Positions 30,363-38,867 of a stretch of DNA of 64,000 nucleotides are shown here, piece after piece. A model generated the notes under the pieces. That model saw nothing but the letters and a program-made list of their open reading frames with translations. It was not told the origin of the DNA and searched no databases. Every line of letters starts with the position of its first letter. The first letter of the stretch is position 1. The position numbers were made by a program, and so were the translations under genes. This DNA is from Deefgea salmonis (GTDB lineage: Bacteria > Pseudomonadota > Gammaproteobacteria > Burkholderiales > Chitinibacteraceae): the NCBI RefSeq assembly GCF_020531905.1, contig NZ_JAJAWG010000001.1, positions 124,001 to 188,000 on the forward strand, read 5' to 3'.

Positions 30363-32435
30363 ATGCTGCACTTAAGCCGGATGAGTCTAAGAACAAAAAT
30401 CCTACTGTTCACCACTACCGCCATTGTGATTGGTTTTTCGGCGATGATTTTAATCATTGCCAGCAATGCGTATCAATCGGCTAAAGCACAAGGCTTATTG
30501 CGTTTGCAAGAACAAGCGCGCTCGTATGCCAATCAAGTTGAAGGGCAGTTTACTGCCGCTTACCAATTGCCTATCAATCTGGCGCTGGCGATGACGGGGA
30601 TGCAGGCCAGCGGTGTGCCTGAGCGCAAAGTGCTCGATAGCCTGATGATGAGCATGTTGGCTTCCCAGCCTCTGGCTTCGGGTTTGTATATGGTGTGGGA
30701 ACCCAATGCGCTCGATGGTAAAGATGATGGGTATCGGCAGGACTGGCCCAAGCATGATCCTACCGGGCGATATACCCCCTATATTGTTCGTAGTGAAGGT
30801 AAAATCATCCAAGATACGTTACTTGGATCGGCACAAAAAACCGCCGCCGAGCCATTTCGAGCCAATCCTCAGCAATATCAGGCGCCTTACGAAAGCGCGG
30901 GTTGGGGCGATTTTTACTTTATCCCCAAGCAGCGCCAGCAAGACTCGGTGACTGAGCCGGCGACGTACGATGTGAATGGTCAGCAAGTGTTGATGTCTTC
31001 TTTGGTGGTGGCGATTAAAAATGCGGCCGGGCAATTTTTGGGCGTGGCCGCAGTGGATTTGCCTTTGGCGTCATTGCAGGCCAGCATCGGTCAGGCCAAG
31101 CCTTTTGGTGTTGGGCATGTGAGTTTGATTTCGAATGCGGGCTTGTATGTGGTTGCGCCAGACGCTGAGAAAATTGGTAAAAAAGTCAATGCTGCCGATT
31201 TTCCGGCTGGCTTTATGGCTGATTTAAGCGCCGGTAAAGCACTGCGTTTTGAGCGTGATGGCCTGTTGTATGAATACCAGCCGATTAAAATGGGCAATAG
31301 CCAGCAGCCGTGGGCGGTGGGTGTTGCAGTGCCAGAGTCGGTGGTGGTGGCTGAGGCGGTCAGCGTGCGCAATTGGGCGATCTTGGTCGGTTTGATCGCC
31401 ATTGTGCTGATTGTCGCCGTGCTTGGGGTGGTATTGAATATCTTGATTGCACCACTGCGCCGTTTAGCCCTAGCGATGGAAGAAGTCTCCAGTGGTCAGG
31501 GCGATTTAACGCGGCAATTGCCGATTCATGGCCAAGATGAAATAGGCCGCACCGCCCAAGCGTTTAATCAATTTGTGGTCACGCTACGCGCTATGTTTTT
31601 AGACGTTCGCTCGCAAAGCGAAGCGGTGAGTCAGGCCAGTCAGCAATTGGCCGGCCCTGCTGAAACGGTGAAAACCTCGTCAATTCATCAGGCCGAGGCC
31701 GCCACCTCAACCGCAGCGAGCGTTGAGGAAGTCACTGTCAGCATTCAGCACATTGCCGATTCGGCGCATGATTTTGAACAAACAGCGCGTGAGACCGGCA
31801 AAGAAACCTTGGCCAGCCAGTTTAAAGTCGATGAAGTGGCGAAAGAAATCGCGCAAATTCACGCAACAATGGCGCACTTGGTCGCGTCGATGCAAAGCTT
31901 GAATACCCAATCGTTGCAAGTGAATCAGATTGTGCAAACGATTAAAGACATCGCCGATCAAACCAATTTGTTAGCACTGAATGCGGCCATTGAAGCGGCG
32001 CGGGCGGGGGACATGGGACGGGGTTTTGCGGTAGTGGCTGATGAAGTGCGAAAACTGGCGGGCCGCTCAGGTGAGGCGACGATTGAGATTTCTAAAATCG
32101 TGAATGCAATTCAAGGCGAGATTCATAAAGCGGGAGATCATATGCAAGTAACGCAGCAGCAAGTGGGTGCGAGCGTGCAGTTGTCGCGTCAAGCCGCTGA
32201 ATCAATGAATACGGTGCGAGTGGGGACGGAGCAGTTGCTGGTTAATATTGGCGACATTGCCAACGCTACCCGTGAGCAAGCTGCGGCGAGCACCGACATC
32301 GCGCAAAATATCGAAACCATCAGCAATATGTCACAGCGCAATAGTGATGCCATGTCTGAGGTGGGCGCTTCGGTAAAAGGCTTGGAACAAATGGCCTTGC
32401 ACCTTAAAACCATAGTCGCTGGATTTAAGCTCTAG
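30363..32435 (+). CDS. Methyl-accepting chemotaxis protein
   Basis: A 690-residue chemoreceptor: TM1 at about 11-33, a periplasmic double-Cache-like sensor (about 40-330), TM2 at about 337-360 ([20 protein letters not shown]), HAMP (about 362-415), and the cytoplasmic signalling coil with the conserved hairpin tip ([20 protein letters not shown] and [15 protein letters not shown]). There is no C-terminal NWETF-type CheR tether. The ligand is unknown; dCache sensors often bind amino acids or organic acids. A strong terminator follows. Confidence 0.93.
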   Translation: MLHLSRMSLRTKILLFTTTAIVIGFSAMILIIASNAYQSAKAQGLLRLQEQARSYANQVEGQFTAAYQLPINLALAMTGMQASGVPERKVLDSLMMSMLASQPLASGLYMVWEPNALDGKDDGYRQDWPKHDPTGRYTPYIVRSEGKIIQDTLLGSAQKTAAEPFRANPQQYQAPYESAGWGDFYFIPKQRQQDSVTEPATYDVNGQQVLMSSLVVAIKNAAGQFLGVAAVDLPLASLQASIGQAKPFGVGHVSLISNAGLYVVAPDAEKIGKKVNAADFPAGFMADLSAGKALRFERDGLLYEYQPIKMGNSQQPWAVGVAVPESVVVAEAVSVRNWAILVGLIAIVLIVAVLGVVLNILIAPLRRLALAMEEVSSGQGDLTRQLPIHGQDEIGRTAQAFNQFVVTLRAMFLDVRSQSEAVSQASQQLAGPAETVKTSSIHQAEAATSTAASVEEVTVSIQHIADSAHDFEQTARETGKETLASQFKVDEVAKEIAQIHATMAHLVASMQSLNTQSLQVNQIVQTIKDIADQTNLLALNAAIEAARAGDMGRGFAVVADEVRKLAGRSGEATIEISKIVNAIQGEIHKAGDHMQVTQQQVGASVQLSRQAAESMNTVRVGTEQLLVNIGDIANATREQAAASTDIAQNIETISNMSQRNSDAMSEVGASVKGLEQMALHLKTIVAGFKL

Positions 32436-32465
32436 TCTCGATGGTAAGTTGTCGATGCTTAGCAC

Positions 32466-32499
32466 AAAAAAGCCGTTCAGAACTTGAACGGCTTTTTTT
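32466..32499 (+). terminator. Terminator of the chemoreceptor gene
   Basis: AAAAAAGCCGTTCA / TGAACGGCTTTTTTT stem with a short loop, 30 nt after the stop. The A-run on one side and T-run on the other allow it to work in both directions. Confidence 0.88.
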
Positions 32500-32520
32500 G
32501 TTTACTACGTTGAAATTGCT

Positions 32521-32569
32521 GGGTATATCTCTATGGGTATTTATTGGCGTGCTCTGCAGTTAAATACCC
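32521..32569. repeat. 49-nt palindromic repeat, copy A
   Basis: Starts GGGTATATCTCTATGGG and ends CTGCAGTTAAATACCC, 49 nt in all. It is one of five such elements (others at 6643, 41906, 48908 and 58461) and the one farthest from a coding region. Confidence 0.6.
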
Positions 32570-32610
32570 AATTAATAATGGCAATGTTTAGATTACGTGT
32601 TGATGGTTTT

Positions 32611-32866
32611 AAGTGCCTGCGGCACGGCTGTTTACAGTCGCAGTCCGCGACGGGGACCCTCTTTCTTTGACTCGCCAAAGAAAATGGGGGAAAAGAAAGG
32701 CGATTTTGATCTCGCCCAGCTCCGCTGTGCCCTCGATTGTCGTGAGCCAAACGATAAAACCGTTTGTCTCTGACTCACTCGGTGCGCTTAAACGGGATTT
32801 TAAGCCCCAGCTCGACGAGCGCGGCACAGCATCCACACCAAATCTGAACATTGTTAATAATGCTTA
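32611..32866. repeat. Dispersed-repeat-like block with TTTCTTTG/CCAAAGAAA hairpin
   Basis: It contains TTTCTTTGACTCGCCAAAGAAA-type pairing (about 32660-32682) flanked by GC-rich sequence ending near GCGGCACAGCATCCAC. Similar TTTCTTTG...CAAAGAAA blocks are common as dispersed repeats in beta- and gammaproteobacteria and give rise to spurious ORFs. The window contains only this copy, so the repeat nature is inferred. Confidence 0.35.
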
Positions 32867-32940
32867 GACATCTGACTGGCTGTTGATGTCATGCCGCAGC
32901 GACAGAATGCCATTCGCGTCTTATTTAAATAAAGCCCCAA

Positions 32941-34659
32941 TTAAATACTGAAATCCTCCTCTGCTGGCTCGCTGAGTGTTTTAACCGCGATATGGGTGGA
33001 TAGGAAAATCGGTCGGGCTAATTCATTGAGTAAGGCGCTGTGTTGCAGGGTGTTTTGGACGTGACGTTTGACTTCGGCCAAATGCAAGGTGATGCCTTTT
33101 TGCGCCAGCGCCTTACGAAAATCACGTAAAGCTTCGATGGCGCTGACGTCGATGGCGTTCACCGCCGAGAGTACCAAAATCAAGTCTTTGGCGCGTGGGT
33201 AATCCAATAAATAGCGCTCACATTGCTCAACCACCTGATTGCAATTGCCAAAGTAAAGACTCTCATCAATTCGAATCGCCACAATGCGAGCCGGCATTTC
33301 CACTTTAAAAAAGCGCATATTACGAAAGTGCTCGCTGCCGGCAATGCGGCCAATGACGGCAAGGTGAGGTTTGCTGGTACGTAAAATAAACAGCAATAAA
33401 GAAACCCCCACGCCAATGGCGATACCATTGATGGGGCCGACCAGTAAGACGCAGCAAAAGGTCAGTAGCCAAGCGGCGCCATCACGGCGATCAATCCGCC
33501 ACGCTGCGCGTAAAGAAGCAGGGCTGAGCATTTTTAAAGTGGCCAAGACAATGGTCGCCGCCAATAAAGGCAGCGGTAATAGACCGATCACGTCTTTGAG
33601 AAAAAACAGCCCCAATAACATCCACGCTGCCGTCATTACGCCGGCCAGCGGGGTGTGCGCGCCCGCACTGGCATTGACTGCGGTGCGAGAAAAACCGCCA
33701 CTGACGGGCATGCCGCCAACAAATGCGGCCGCCACATTGCCGCCACCGAGCGCGATAAATTCCTGATCGACTGAGATTTTTTCATTGCGCTCAGCGGCAA
33801 TGGTTTGTGCGATGGTGATGCTTTGTAAAAATCCAGCCAAACCAATTAACAGCGCAGGCAACCAAAGCTGCTCAAGCGCATTGACGGTGATTTGCGGTGT
33901 AATGACACTAAAACCCGCGTTCGGTAGCGCACCAATAATATGGATTTGCGGCTGGTCAGACAGGCCAAATTGCAGCACTAAGCCAGCAAAAATAAGCACG
34001 AATAAAGGCAAAACTCGGCTAATCAGTTGCGCGGTTTTTAATGAGGTGCCCCGGCGCTGTAGCAATGAGATTGTTGGTGCGCCAGTGGCCCACAATAGGG
34101 CTAAACCACCAAGGCCAAAAAGCGTTGGGATGATGTTCAGTTGTTGCAATGCCGCTGGAGCCGCGATAAGCCAATCAATCAGGTTGCTGCTATGCCATGA
34201 CACGCTCAGTAGCGCGCCGATTTGTGTTAACGCGATCAAGAGCGCCGTGCCGGCACTAAAGCCTTGAATCACCGGGATCGATAAAATTCGCGTGAGTTTT
34301 CCAAGTTTAAAACTGCCAAAAGACAGCATAAATAAACCCGAAATCAAGGTTAAAGTGCCCGCCAATGCGATATAACTGGCGCTGCCGACCGGCGCGAGCG
34401 GCATCAATGCCGTCGCGGCCATCGCCGATGTGATCGCCATCGGCCCGACTGATTGGGTCATGCTGCTGCCCAATAAGGCATAGATCAAGACGGGGGCAAT
34501 GCTGGCATAAATACCCGCTAGCGCGGGTAAACCGGCGAGTTGCGCATAGGCCAAACCTTGCGGGATCAGTAGTAAAGCCACAATAATGCTGGCGCCAAAA
34601 TCGCCATAGGCTTGCTCACGGCGATAGTTGGGCAGCCAAGTTAAAATGGGCCATTTCAT
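32941..34659 (-). CDS. SulP family anion (sulfate) transporter with STAS domain
   Basis: A 572-residue membrane protein: SulP transport domain (about 10-400; GLAYAQLAGLPALAGIYASI and GFSAGTALLIALTQIGALL are typical) and a C-terminal cytoplasmic STAS domain (about 440-550; AIRIDESLYFGNCNQV and VLSAVNAIDVSAIEALRDFR). Its ATG overlaps the stop of the upstream YeeE/YedE gene by 4 nt, so it belongs to the BigR-type regulator's transcript. This suggests a role in exporting or balancing sulfate/sulfite formed from sulfide oxidation; the substrate is inferred. Confidence 0.9.
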   Translation of the reverse strand: MKWPILTWLPNYRREQAYGDFGASIIVALLLIPQGLAYAQLAGLPALAGIYASIAPVLIYALLGSSMTQSVGPMAITSAMAATALMPLAPVGSASYIALAGTLTLISGLFMLSFGSFKLGKLTRILSIPVIQGFSAGTALLIALTQIGALLSVSWHSSNLIDWLIAAPAALQQLNIIPTLFGLGGLALLWATGAPTISLLQRRGTSLKTAQLISRVLPLFVLIFAGLVLQFGLSDQPQIHIIGALPNAGFSVITPQITVNALEQLWLPALLIGLAGFLQSITIAQTIAAERNEKISVDQEFIALGGGNVAAAFVGGMPVSGGFSRTAVNASAGAHTPLAGVMTAAWMLLGLFFLKDVIGLLPLPLLAATIVLATLKMLSPASLRAAWRIDRRDGAAWLLTFCCVLLVGPINGIAIGVGVSLLLFILRTSKPHLAVIGRIAGSEHFRNMRFFKVEMPARIVAIRIDESLYFGNCNQVVEQCERYLLDYPRAKDLILVLSAVNAIDVSAIEALRDFRKALAQKGITLHLAEVKRHVQNTLQHSALLNELARPIFLSTHIAVKTLSEPAEEDFSI

Positions 34660-35072
34660 CGTGTTTGCAACCGTTCAAATAAATTCATACCTGCCCACAT
34701 GGCGATAAAGAAAATAATCCCGCCGATTGAGCCCGCACCGACGGCCACTAAAGCGGGGCCGGGGCAGATACCTGCAATGCCCCAGCCCGCGCCAAAGGCG
34801 ACGCTGCCCAGAATGAGTCGAGCGTCAATGGTCTGGTTGTTGGGTAGTTTCATTGCTTCATGCGTGAGGAGGGTAGTTTGACGTTTTTTGGCCAGCGTAA
34901 AAAAAATCACTGCCACGCTAATGCCGCCGATCATGACAAAGGCCAAGCTCGGATCCCATAAACCGGTGATGTCGAGAAAGCCTTGTACTTTGCTTGGGCT
35001 GGCCATGCCCGCTAATAACAGCCCCAGTCCAAATATAAGGCCGGTGATGAGGCCAAGGAGATTTAATTTCAT
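34656..35072 (-). CDS. YeeE/YedE (DUF6691-type) sulfur transport membrane protein
   Basis: A 138-residue protein with about four helices and the family motif GAGWGIAGICPGPALVAVGA, whose Cys lies in the proposed sulfur path of YeeE/TsuA-type thiosulfate channels. It is one half of a two-gene YeeE/YedE pair; the other half is directly upstream. Such PmpA/PmpB-like pairs accompany BigR regulators in several proteobacteria. Confidence 0.85.
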   Translation of the reverse strand: MKLNLLGLITGLIFGLGLLLAGMASPSKVQGFLDITGLWDPSLAFVMIGGISVAVIFFTLAKKRQTTLLTHEAMKLPNNQTIDARLILGSVAFGAGWGIAGICPGPALVAVGAGSIGGIIFFIAMWAGMNLFERLQTR

Positions 35073-35086
35073 GATGAATAATTCGC

Positions 35087-35512
35087 CTAAAGAAGGTGTT
35101 TGATCAGGTAAACGCTGATAAAGCCGCTACTCATAAAGGTCAGTACCGCGATTAGCGAGCGCAATGAAAACCGTGATAGTCCACAAATACCGTGCCCGCT
35201 AGTGCAGCCATTAGCGTAGCGGGTGCCGATGCCGACCAGCAGGCCGGCGATGATCAAACCGGGTATTGAGGTGACCATGGTTAAAGACGGTAGCGGCGCA
35301 AACAGCTGCCAAAGCCATGGCGAAATCAGTAAGCCCAATACAAATAAGGCTCGCCAAGTGCGATCGGGAGATCGATTCACTAAGCCGCCCAAAATACCCG
35401 CAATGCCAGCGATTTTGCCCGCGAGCAAGATCAGTAAGCCTGCCGATAAGCCAATTAAAGCGCCGCCAGCCAATGAGGCCAACGGAGTAAAGTTTGCATA
35501 ATCAATCTGCAT
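35087..35512 (-). CDS. YeeE/YedE family sulfur transport membrane protein
   Basis: A 141-residue membrane protein with the hallmark YANGCTSGHGICGLSRFSLR near its C-terminal half. The start at ATG 35512 (MQIDYANFTPLASLAGG) is preferred over the longer frame, which would run through the regulator gene; GGAG lies upstream. It overlaps the regulator's 3' end by 11 nt. It probably works with the neighbouring smaller YeeE/YedE protein as a two-part channel for a reduced sulfur species. Confidence 0.87.
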   Translation of the reverse strand: MQIDYANFTPLASLAGGALIGLSAGLLILLAGKIAGIAGILGGLVNRSPDRTWRALFVLGLLISPWLWQLFAPLPSLTMVTSIPGLIIAGLLVGIGTRYANGCTSGHGICGLSRFSLRSLIAVLTFMSSGFISVYLIKHLL

Positions 35513-35846
35513 GCGAAGGCTCCGAAGGGGTGTGGCCAAGGTCGATAGGACAATACAGCTCGTACAAAACTTTAATGAGGTGCTGAACTTCTTGGCTGGC
35601 GAGCGAGTAATAAATTCGTTTGCCGTCACGGCGTGTATTCACCAATCCAGCATTACGCAGCACGCTCAGCTGTTGTGACAGGGTGGGTTGGCGAATATCG
35701 AGTAAATTTTCAAAGTCCGAGACGCATTTTTCGCCGGTGACCATCTGGCACAGCAATAACAGCCGGTCTTCGTTGCCTAAGATTTTGAGGGTTTGCGTTG
35801 CTTGCGAAACCGCAATGCGCATGGCATTCATTGCGTGTGGATCCAT
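35502..35846 (-). CDS. ArsR-family persulfide-sensing repressor (BigR/SqrR-type)
   Basis: A 114-residue winged-helix regulator (DIRQPTLSQQLSVLRNAGLV as recognition region; RRDGKRIYYSL as wing). Cys41 (TGEKCVSDFENLL) and Cys99 (LYELYCP) match the cysteine pair that forms a tetrasulfide or disulfide in BigR and SqrR; a third Cys (33) is also present. The metal-binding motif of ArsR (CVC) is absent. It is divergent from the persulfide dioxygenase-like gene and shares one AT-rich operator with it, as in known bigR loci. Sulfide would relieve repression of both transcripts. Confidence 0.88.
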   Translation of the reverse strand: MDPHAMNAMRIAVSQATQTLKILGNEDRLLLLCQMVTGEKCVSDFENLLDIRQPTLSQQLSVLRNAGLVNTRRDGKRIYYSLASQEVQHLIKVLYELYCPIDLGHTPSEPSHAD

Positions 35847-35869
35847 TGTGGTGCGCCATTAAAGAAGAT

Positions 35870-35899
35870 TTGACTTTATAATATATAAAAACATATTAT
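35870..35899 (+). promoter_or_regulatory. Promoter of the blh-like operon
   Basis: -35 TTGACT (35870-35875), 18 nt, -10 TATTAT (35894-35899). The -10 lies in the right arm of the operator. Confidence 0.6.
35878..35899. promoter_or_regulatory. BigR-type operator in the divergent promoter
   Basis: Inverted repeat ATAATAT / ATATTAT with an 8-nt spacer. Each arm coincides with the -10 of one of two opposing promoters, so a single dimer could shut both. BigR is known to bind an AT-rich palindrome overlapping its promoter. Confidence 0.65.
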
Positions 35900-35906
35900 A
35901 TGTAAA
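35878..35906 (-). promoter_or_regulatory. Promoter of the regulator-YeeE/YedE-SulP operon
   Basis: On the minus strand -35 TTTACA (35901-35906), 17 nt, -10 TATTAT (35878-35883), overlapping the operator's left arm. Confidence 0.6.
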
Positions 35907-35926
35907 ACTATTTTATTGGGGTGGCC

Positions 35927-36799
35927 ATGTCACGCATGATTCCGCAGGTTCGGCCTTTTTTTGATTCGGCGAGCTGCACATTTAGTTATCTGGTTTACGA
36001 TCTTGCCGGTGGTCACGCCGCAATCATTGATCCGGTACTCGATTTTGACCTCCAATCGGGTCGAACGGCCACCCGCTTGGCGCAAAAAATGGTCGACGCA
36101 GCGCGATCGCTTAATCTCACCGTGGATTGGATTGTGGAAACGCATGCGCATGCCGATCATTTGTCGGCGGCGGGTTGGCTGCAACAACAAGTTGGGGGAA
36201 AGATCGCTATTGGGCAGGGGATTGAACAGGTACAGCAAATATTCAAACCTATTTTTGCTTTAGAATCTGAGTTTGAAACCGATGGTCGCCAGTTTGATTA
36301 TTTGTTCGCCGCCGATGAAGAATGGGGTATAGGCCGCTTGAGCGCAAAGGCATTATCTGTTCCTGGACATACCCCTGCTGATATGGCGTATTTAATTGGC
36401 GATGCGGTTTTTGTTGGGGATACGATTTTTATGCCCGACGTGGGCACCGCGCGCTGTGATTTTCCCGGCGGCGACGCGGCAACGCTCTACCATTCGGTGC
36501 AAAAATTGTATCAATTGCCTGATGCGACACGGGTGTTTGTTTGTCATGATTATCTGCCCGCTGAGCGAGACCAATATCAGTGGCAAAGCAGTATTGCCGA
36601 ACAAAAAGCGCAAAATATCCATTTGCCATTGGCGCGAAGTTGCGACGAGTTTGTGGCATTACGCCAAGCGCGGGATGCCACGCTGGCTGTGCCAAGCTTA
36701 ATTTTGCCTTCGATTCAAGTCAATATTCGCGCTGGGCGTTTGCCGCCAGCGGACGAGCTGGGACGACAATTTTTAAAAATTCCGTTAAACATAATTTAA
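35927..36799 (+). CDS. Blh-like persulfide dioxygenase / MBL-fold hydrolase
   Basis: A ~290-residue metallo-beta-lactamase-fold protein with THAHADHLSAAGWL as the metal motif and later ligands in VPGHTPADMAYLIGD, VGDTIFMPDVGTARCDFPGG and VCHDYLP. It matches the ETHE1/Blh group, which oxidises glutathione persulfide to sulfite. The start is ATG 35927 (MSRMIPQVRPFFD); the GTG at 35921 is also possible. It is the first gene of the operon under the BigR-type regulator, as in Xylella and Agrobacterium. No rhodanese domain is fused. Confidence 0.9.
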   Translation: MSRMIPQVRPFFDSASCTFSYLVYDLAGGHAAIIDPVLDFDLQSGRTATRLAQKMVDAARSLNLTVDWIVETHAHADHLSAAGWLQQQVGGKIAIGQGIEQVQQIFKPIFALESEFETDGRQFDYLFAADEEWGIGRLSAKALSVPGHTPADMAYLIGDAVFVGDTIFMPDVGTARCDFPGGDAATLYHSVQKLYQLPDATRVFVCHDYLPAERDQYQWQSSIAEQKAQNIHLPLARSCDEFVALRQARDATLAVPSLILPSIQVNIRAGRLPPADELGRQFLKIPLNII

Positions 36800-36808
36800 G
36801 GAATAAAA

Positions 36809-37237
36809 ATGAGTTTAATTCTGGCCTGCCCGCATTGCCAAACCAAAAACAAGCTCGCGGTTGAGCGCTTGAGTGAGCAGCCGCAATGCGGTGCTTGCCA
36901 TCAATCCTTGCTGTCCGGCGCACCGATTTCGGCTACGAATGAGAATTTGTCGCTCATTTTAAAACACAGTCCTTGGCCGGTAGTGATTGATTTTTGGGCG
37001 CCTTGGTGCGGCCCTTGCCAAACCTTTGGCCCTACGTTTGCGGCAACGGCAGCAGCCATGGCAGGGCAATTGTTATTTGTGAAAGTCGATACTGAGGCGC
37101 AGCCTGCTTTAGGGCAGCAATATCGAGTGCGCAGTATTCCTACGCTGTTGGTCATCGAAAAGGGCGCGGAATTGGAACGAATGTCGGGTGCTTTGTCGGC
37201 AGGACAATTTAAAGCGTGGTTGCAGCAGTTTTTATAA
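36809..37237 (+). CDS. trxC: Thioredoxin TrxC (thioredoxin 2)
   Basis: A 142-residue thioredoxin with an N-terminal zinc-binding extension (Cys7/Cys10 and Cys27/Cys30) and active site WCGPC (Cys67/Cys70) and cis-Pro SIPTLL. It lies 9 nt after the Blh-like gene, so it is co-transcribed and probably reduces protein persulfides or resets the regulator during sulfide stress. Thioredoxins are known to act on persulfides; the specific role here is inferred. Confidence 0.93.
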   Translation: MSLILACPHCQTKNKLAVERLSEQPQCGACHQSLLSGAPISATNENLSLILKHSPWPVVIDFWAPWCGPCQTFGPTFAATAAAMAGQLLFVKVDTEAQPALGQQYRVRSIPTLLVIEKGAELERMSGALSAGQFKAWLQQFL

Positions 37238-37254
37238 ACTGAAGGAGAAGGATC

Positions 37255-37443
37255 ATGAATGTCGGTGGTTTGGACCGTACTTTGCGGGTGCTCGTTGGTG
37301 GCGGATTAATCTTGGCGGCGCTATTGGGCTGGATTGGTGTTTGGGGCTGGATTGGCATTGTGCCTTTAGCGACGGGGATATTTCGCTATTGCCCTTTGTA
37401 TCGACTATTGGGCTTGAATACCTGCCCGTTAAAGCAGAAATGA
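37255..37443 (+). CDS. DUF2892 small membrane protein
   Basis: A 62-residue protein with two helices and the motif CPLYRLLGLNTCP at the end. DUF2892 domains occur fused to rhodanese in YgaP-like proteins, which transport thiocyanate or handle persulfide sulfur, and accompany Blh genes. GAAGGAGAAGG precedes the ATG. It is the last gene of the plus-strand sulfide operon. Confidence 0.85.
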   Translation: MNVGGLDRTLRVLVGGGLILAALLGWIGVWGWIGIVPLATGIFRYCPLYRLLGLNTCPLKQK

Positions 37444-37490
37444 TCGGTCGCTCGGTGTTAGTCTTTTGATTTATTGTTGTGTTACAAAGT

Positions 37491-37525
37491 AAAAAAGCAC
37501 CAATATAAAATTGGTGCTTTTTTTT
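37491..37525. terminator. Bidirectional terminator between DUF2892 gene and pbpG
   Basis: AAAAAAGCACCAAT / ATTGGTGCTTTTTTTT stem-loop, with A-run and T-run on opposite sides, between convergent genes. Confidence 0.88.
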
Positions 37526-37535
37526 GAAATAAAAA

Positions 37536-38648
37536 TTAACCGGCGCGTAATTTAGCCAGCGGACTGGTTTCCATCCATTTTCGAATGCGCTGTGCATCGC
37601 CAATACGGGTGTATTTACCACTCGAATCCATCAGTACAATAATGACCGGCTTATTGTTAATCATGGCTTGCATCACAATGCAGCGACCCGCTTCATTAAT
37701 AAAACCCGTTTTTGAAACGCCAATATCCCAATCGCTATCTTTCACTAAAGGATTGGTATTGCGAAAAGTCAGCATGCTGCCATTTTTATTGGAGGCAAAG
37801 GTATATTCGCTTGACGTTGAGAATTGATGAATTTCAGGATAACGCTGCGCCGCTTTGACCATTAAGGCCAATTCACGCGCTGAAGATACATTGCTCGGCG
37901 TTAAGCCGGTCGCGTCATAAAAACGTGAATTACGCATGCCCAATTGTTGCGCTTTTTCGTTCATCTTACGAACAAATGCGTCTTTGCCGCCAGGAAAGTG
38001 ATGGCTTAGTGTCGATGCAGCTCGGTTCTCGGATGACATTAACGCTAAAAGGAGCATCTCACCTCGCGTTAAAGTGGTACCAACAGACAATCTGGAACTG
38101 GTATTTTTAAGCGTATCGATATCCGCTTCGGTAATGCTAATTAATTCATTGAGTGGTAAATGTGCATCAAGCACGACCATCGCCGTCATTAATTTGGTAA
38201 TGGATGCAATTGGAATAATGCTATCGGCATTTTTTTCGTATAAAACTTCGCCCGATTGTTGGTTTAATACCAATACACCACTCGATTGTACGCCGGGATT
38301 ATTGGCATCCATGCGCGCGGCAATGGTGCGCGTCACTTGAACATCTTGCCGTGCATTGGCAATCGCCAATTTTGAAACGTTAGATTTACGGCTGGTATAG
38401 GTGACTTTGGATTGATTCGATTTGCTATTTTTGACACTGCTGTTTTTAGTGGTTTTTTTGTTAGAGTCTGTTGTTTTTAATGCTTTTTTTTGCGTGGTAG
38501 TGGTGGTTTTTTTGGGTTTTGTTGTGGACTTTTTTGCGCTGTTTGACGGCGTTTCTTTGGTTTTTTCTGCGCTGTAAGCAAGCGGGGTGTAGGCAATCAC
38601 ACTGGCACTAATCAGCACACATAATGAATTTATAAGCTTAGACATCAA
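37536..38648 (-). CDS. pbpG: D-alanyl-D-alanine endopeptidase (PBP7/8-type, S11)
   Basis: A periplasmic serine peptidase that cleaves peptidoglycan cross-links. The 370 residues have a signal peptide (ending PLAYSA), then a Lys/Thr/Ser-rich low-complexity stretch (about 28-95), then the peptidase domain with SxxK as SITK, SxN as SSEN, and KTG as SKTGFINEAG. The charged linker after the signal is unusual and could bind the cell wall. ATG 38645 is an equally possible start. Dac-type C-terminal amphipathic anchors are absent, which fits PbpG over DacA. Confidence 0.87.
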   Translation of the reverse strand: MMSKLINSLCVLISASVIAYTPLAYSAEKTKETPSNSAKKSTTKPKKTTTTTQKKALKTTDSNKKTTKNSSVKNSKSNQSKVTYTSRKSNVSKLAIANARQDVQVTRTIAARMDANNPGVQSSGVLVLNQQSGEVLYEKNADSIIPIASITKLMTAMVVLDAHLPLNELISITEADIDTLKNTSSRLSVGTTLTRGEMLLLALMSSENRAASTLSHHFPGGKDAFVRKMNEKAQQLGMRNSRFYDATGLTPSNVSSARELALMVKAAQRYPEIHQFSTSSEYTFASNKNGSMLTFRNTNPLVKDSDWDIGVSKTGFINEAGRCIVMQAMINNKPVIIVLMDSSGKYTRIGDAQRIRKWMETSPLAKLRAG

Positions 38649-38777
38649 TCTTCCCCAACCTATTCGGGCTGTGCATTAGTAATCGGTAATTTATTTTACT
38701 GAATAGATTGAAAAATGTCATGTTAAATCAAGTAGTAGTGGTGTTTTTTCAAAGCAACAACTGAGGAGTAGCAAAGC

Positions 38778-38806
38778 TTGCAAACTTTGTTAGACTGGGA
38801 TAATGT
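38778..38806 (+). promoter_or_regulatory. Putative sigma-70 promoter of phaC
   Basis: TTGCAA, 17 nt, TAATGT, 60 nt before the phaC start. Confidence 0.45.
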
Positions 38807-38867
38807 TGCATTGCAATAAAATAGACCGTGTCAATTAATCTGCAGAATAAAATCGGAGCAATACACT

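Larger units (their letters stand above)
32436..32940. other. Intergenic repeat-rich region between chemoreceptor and SulP genes
   Basis: About 505 nt between convergent genes containing the chemoreceptor terminator, 49-nt repeat copy A and a longer dispersed-repeat-like block (about 32611-32866). Short overlapping frames on both strands are better explained by the repeat than by a gene. Confidence 0.5.

Noticed and set aside
32609-32867. Overlapping short frames on both strands after the chemoreceptor
   Set aside because: Better explained by a dispersed repeat block; similar frames are commonly mis-annotated in other genomes.
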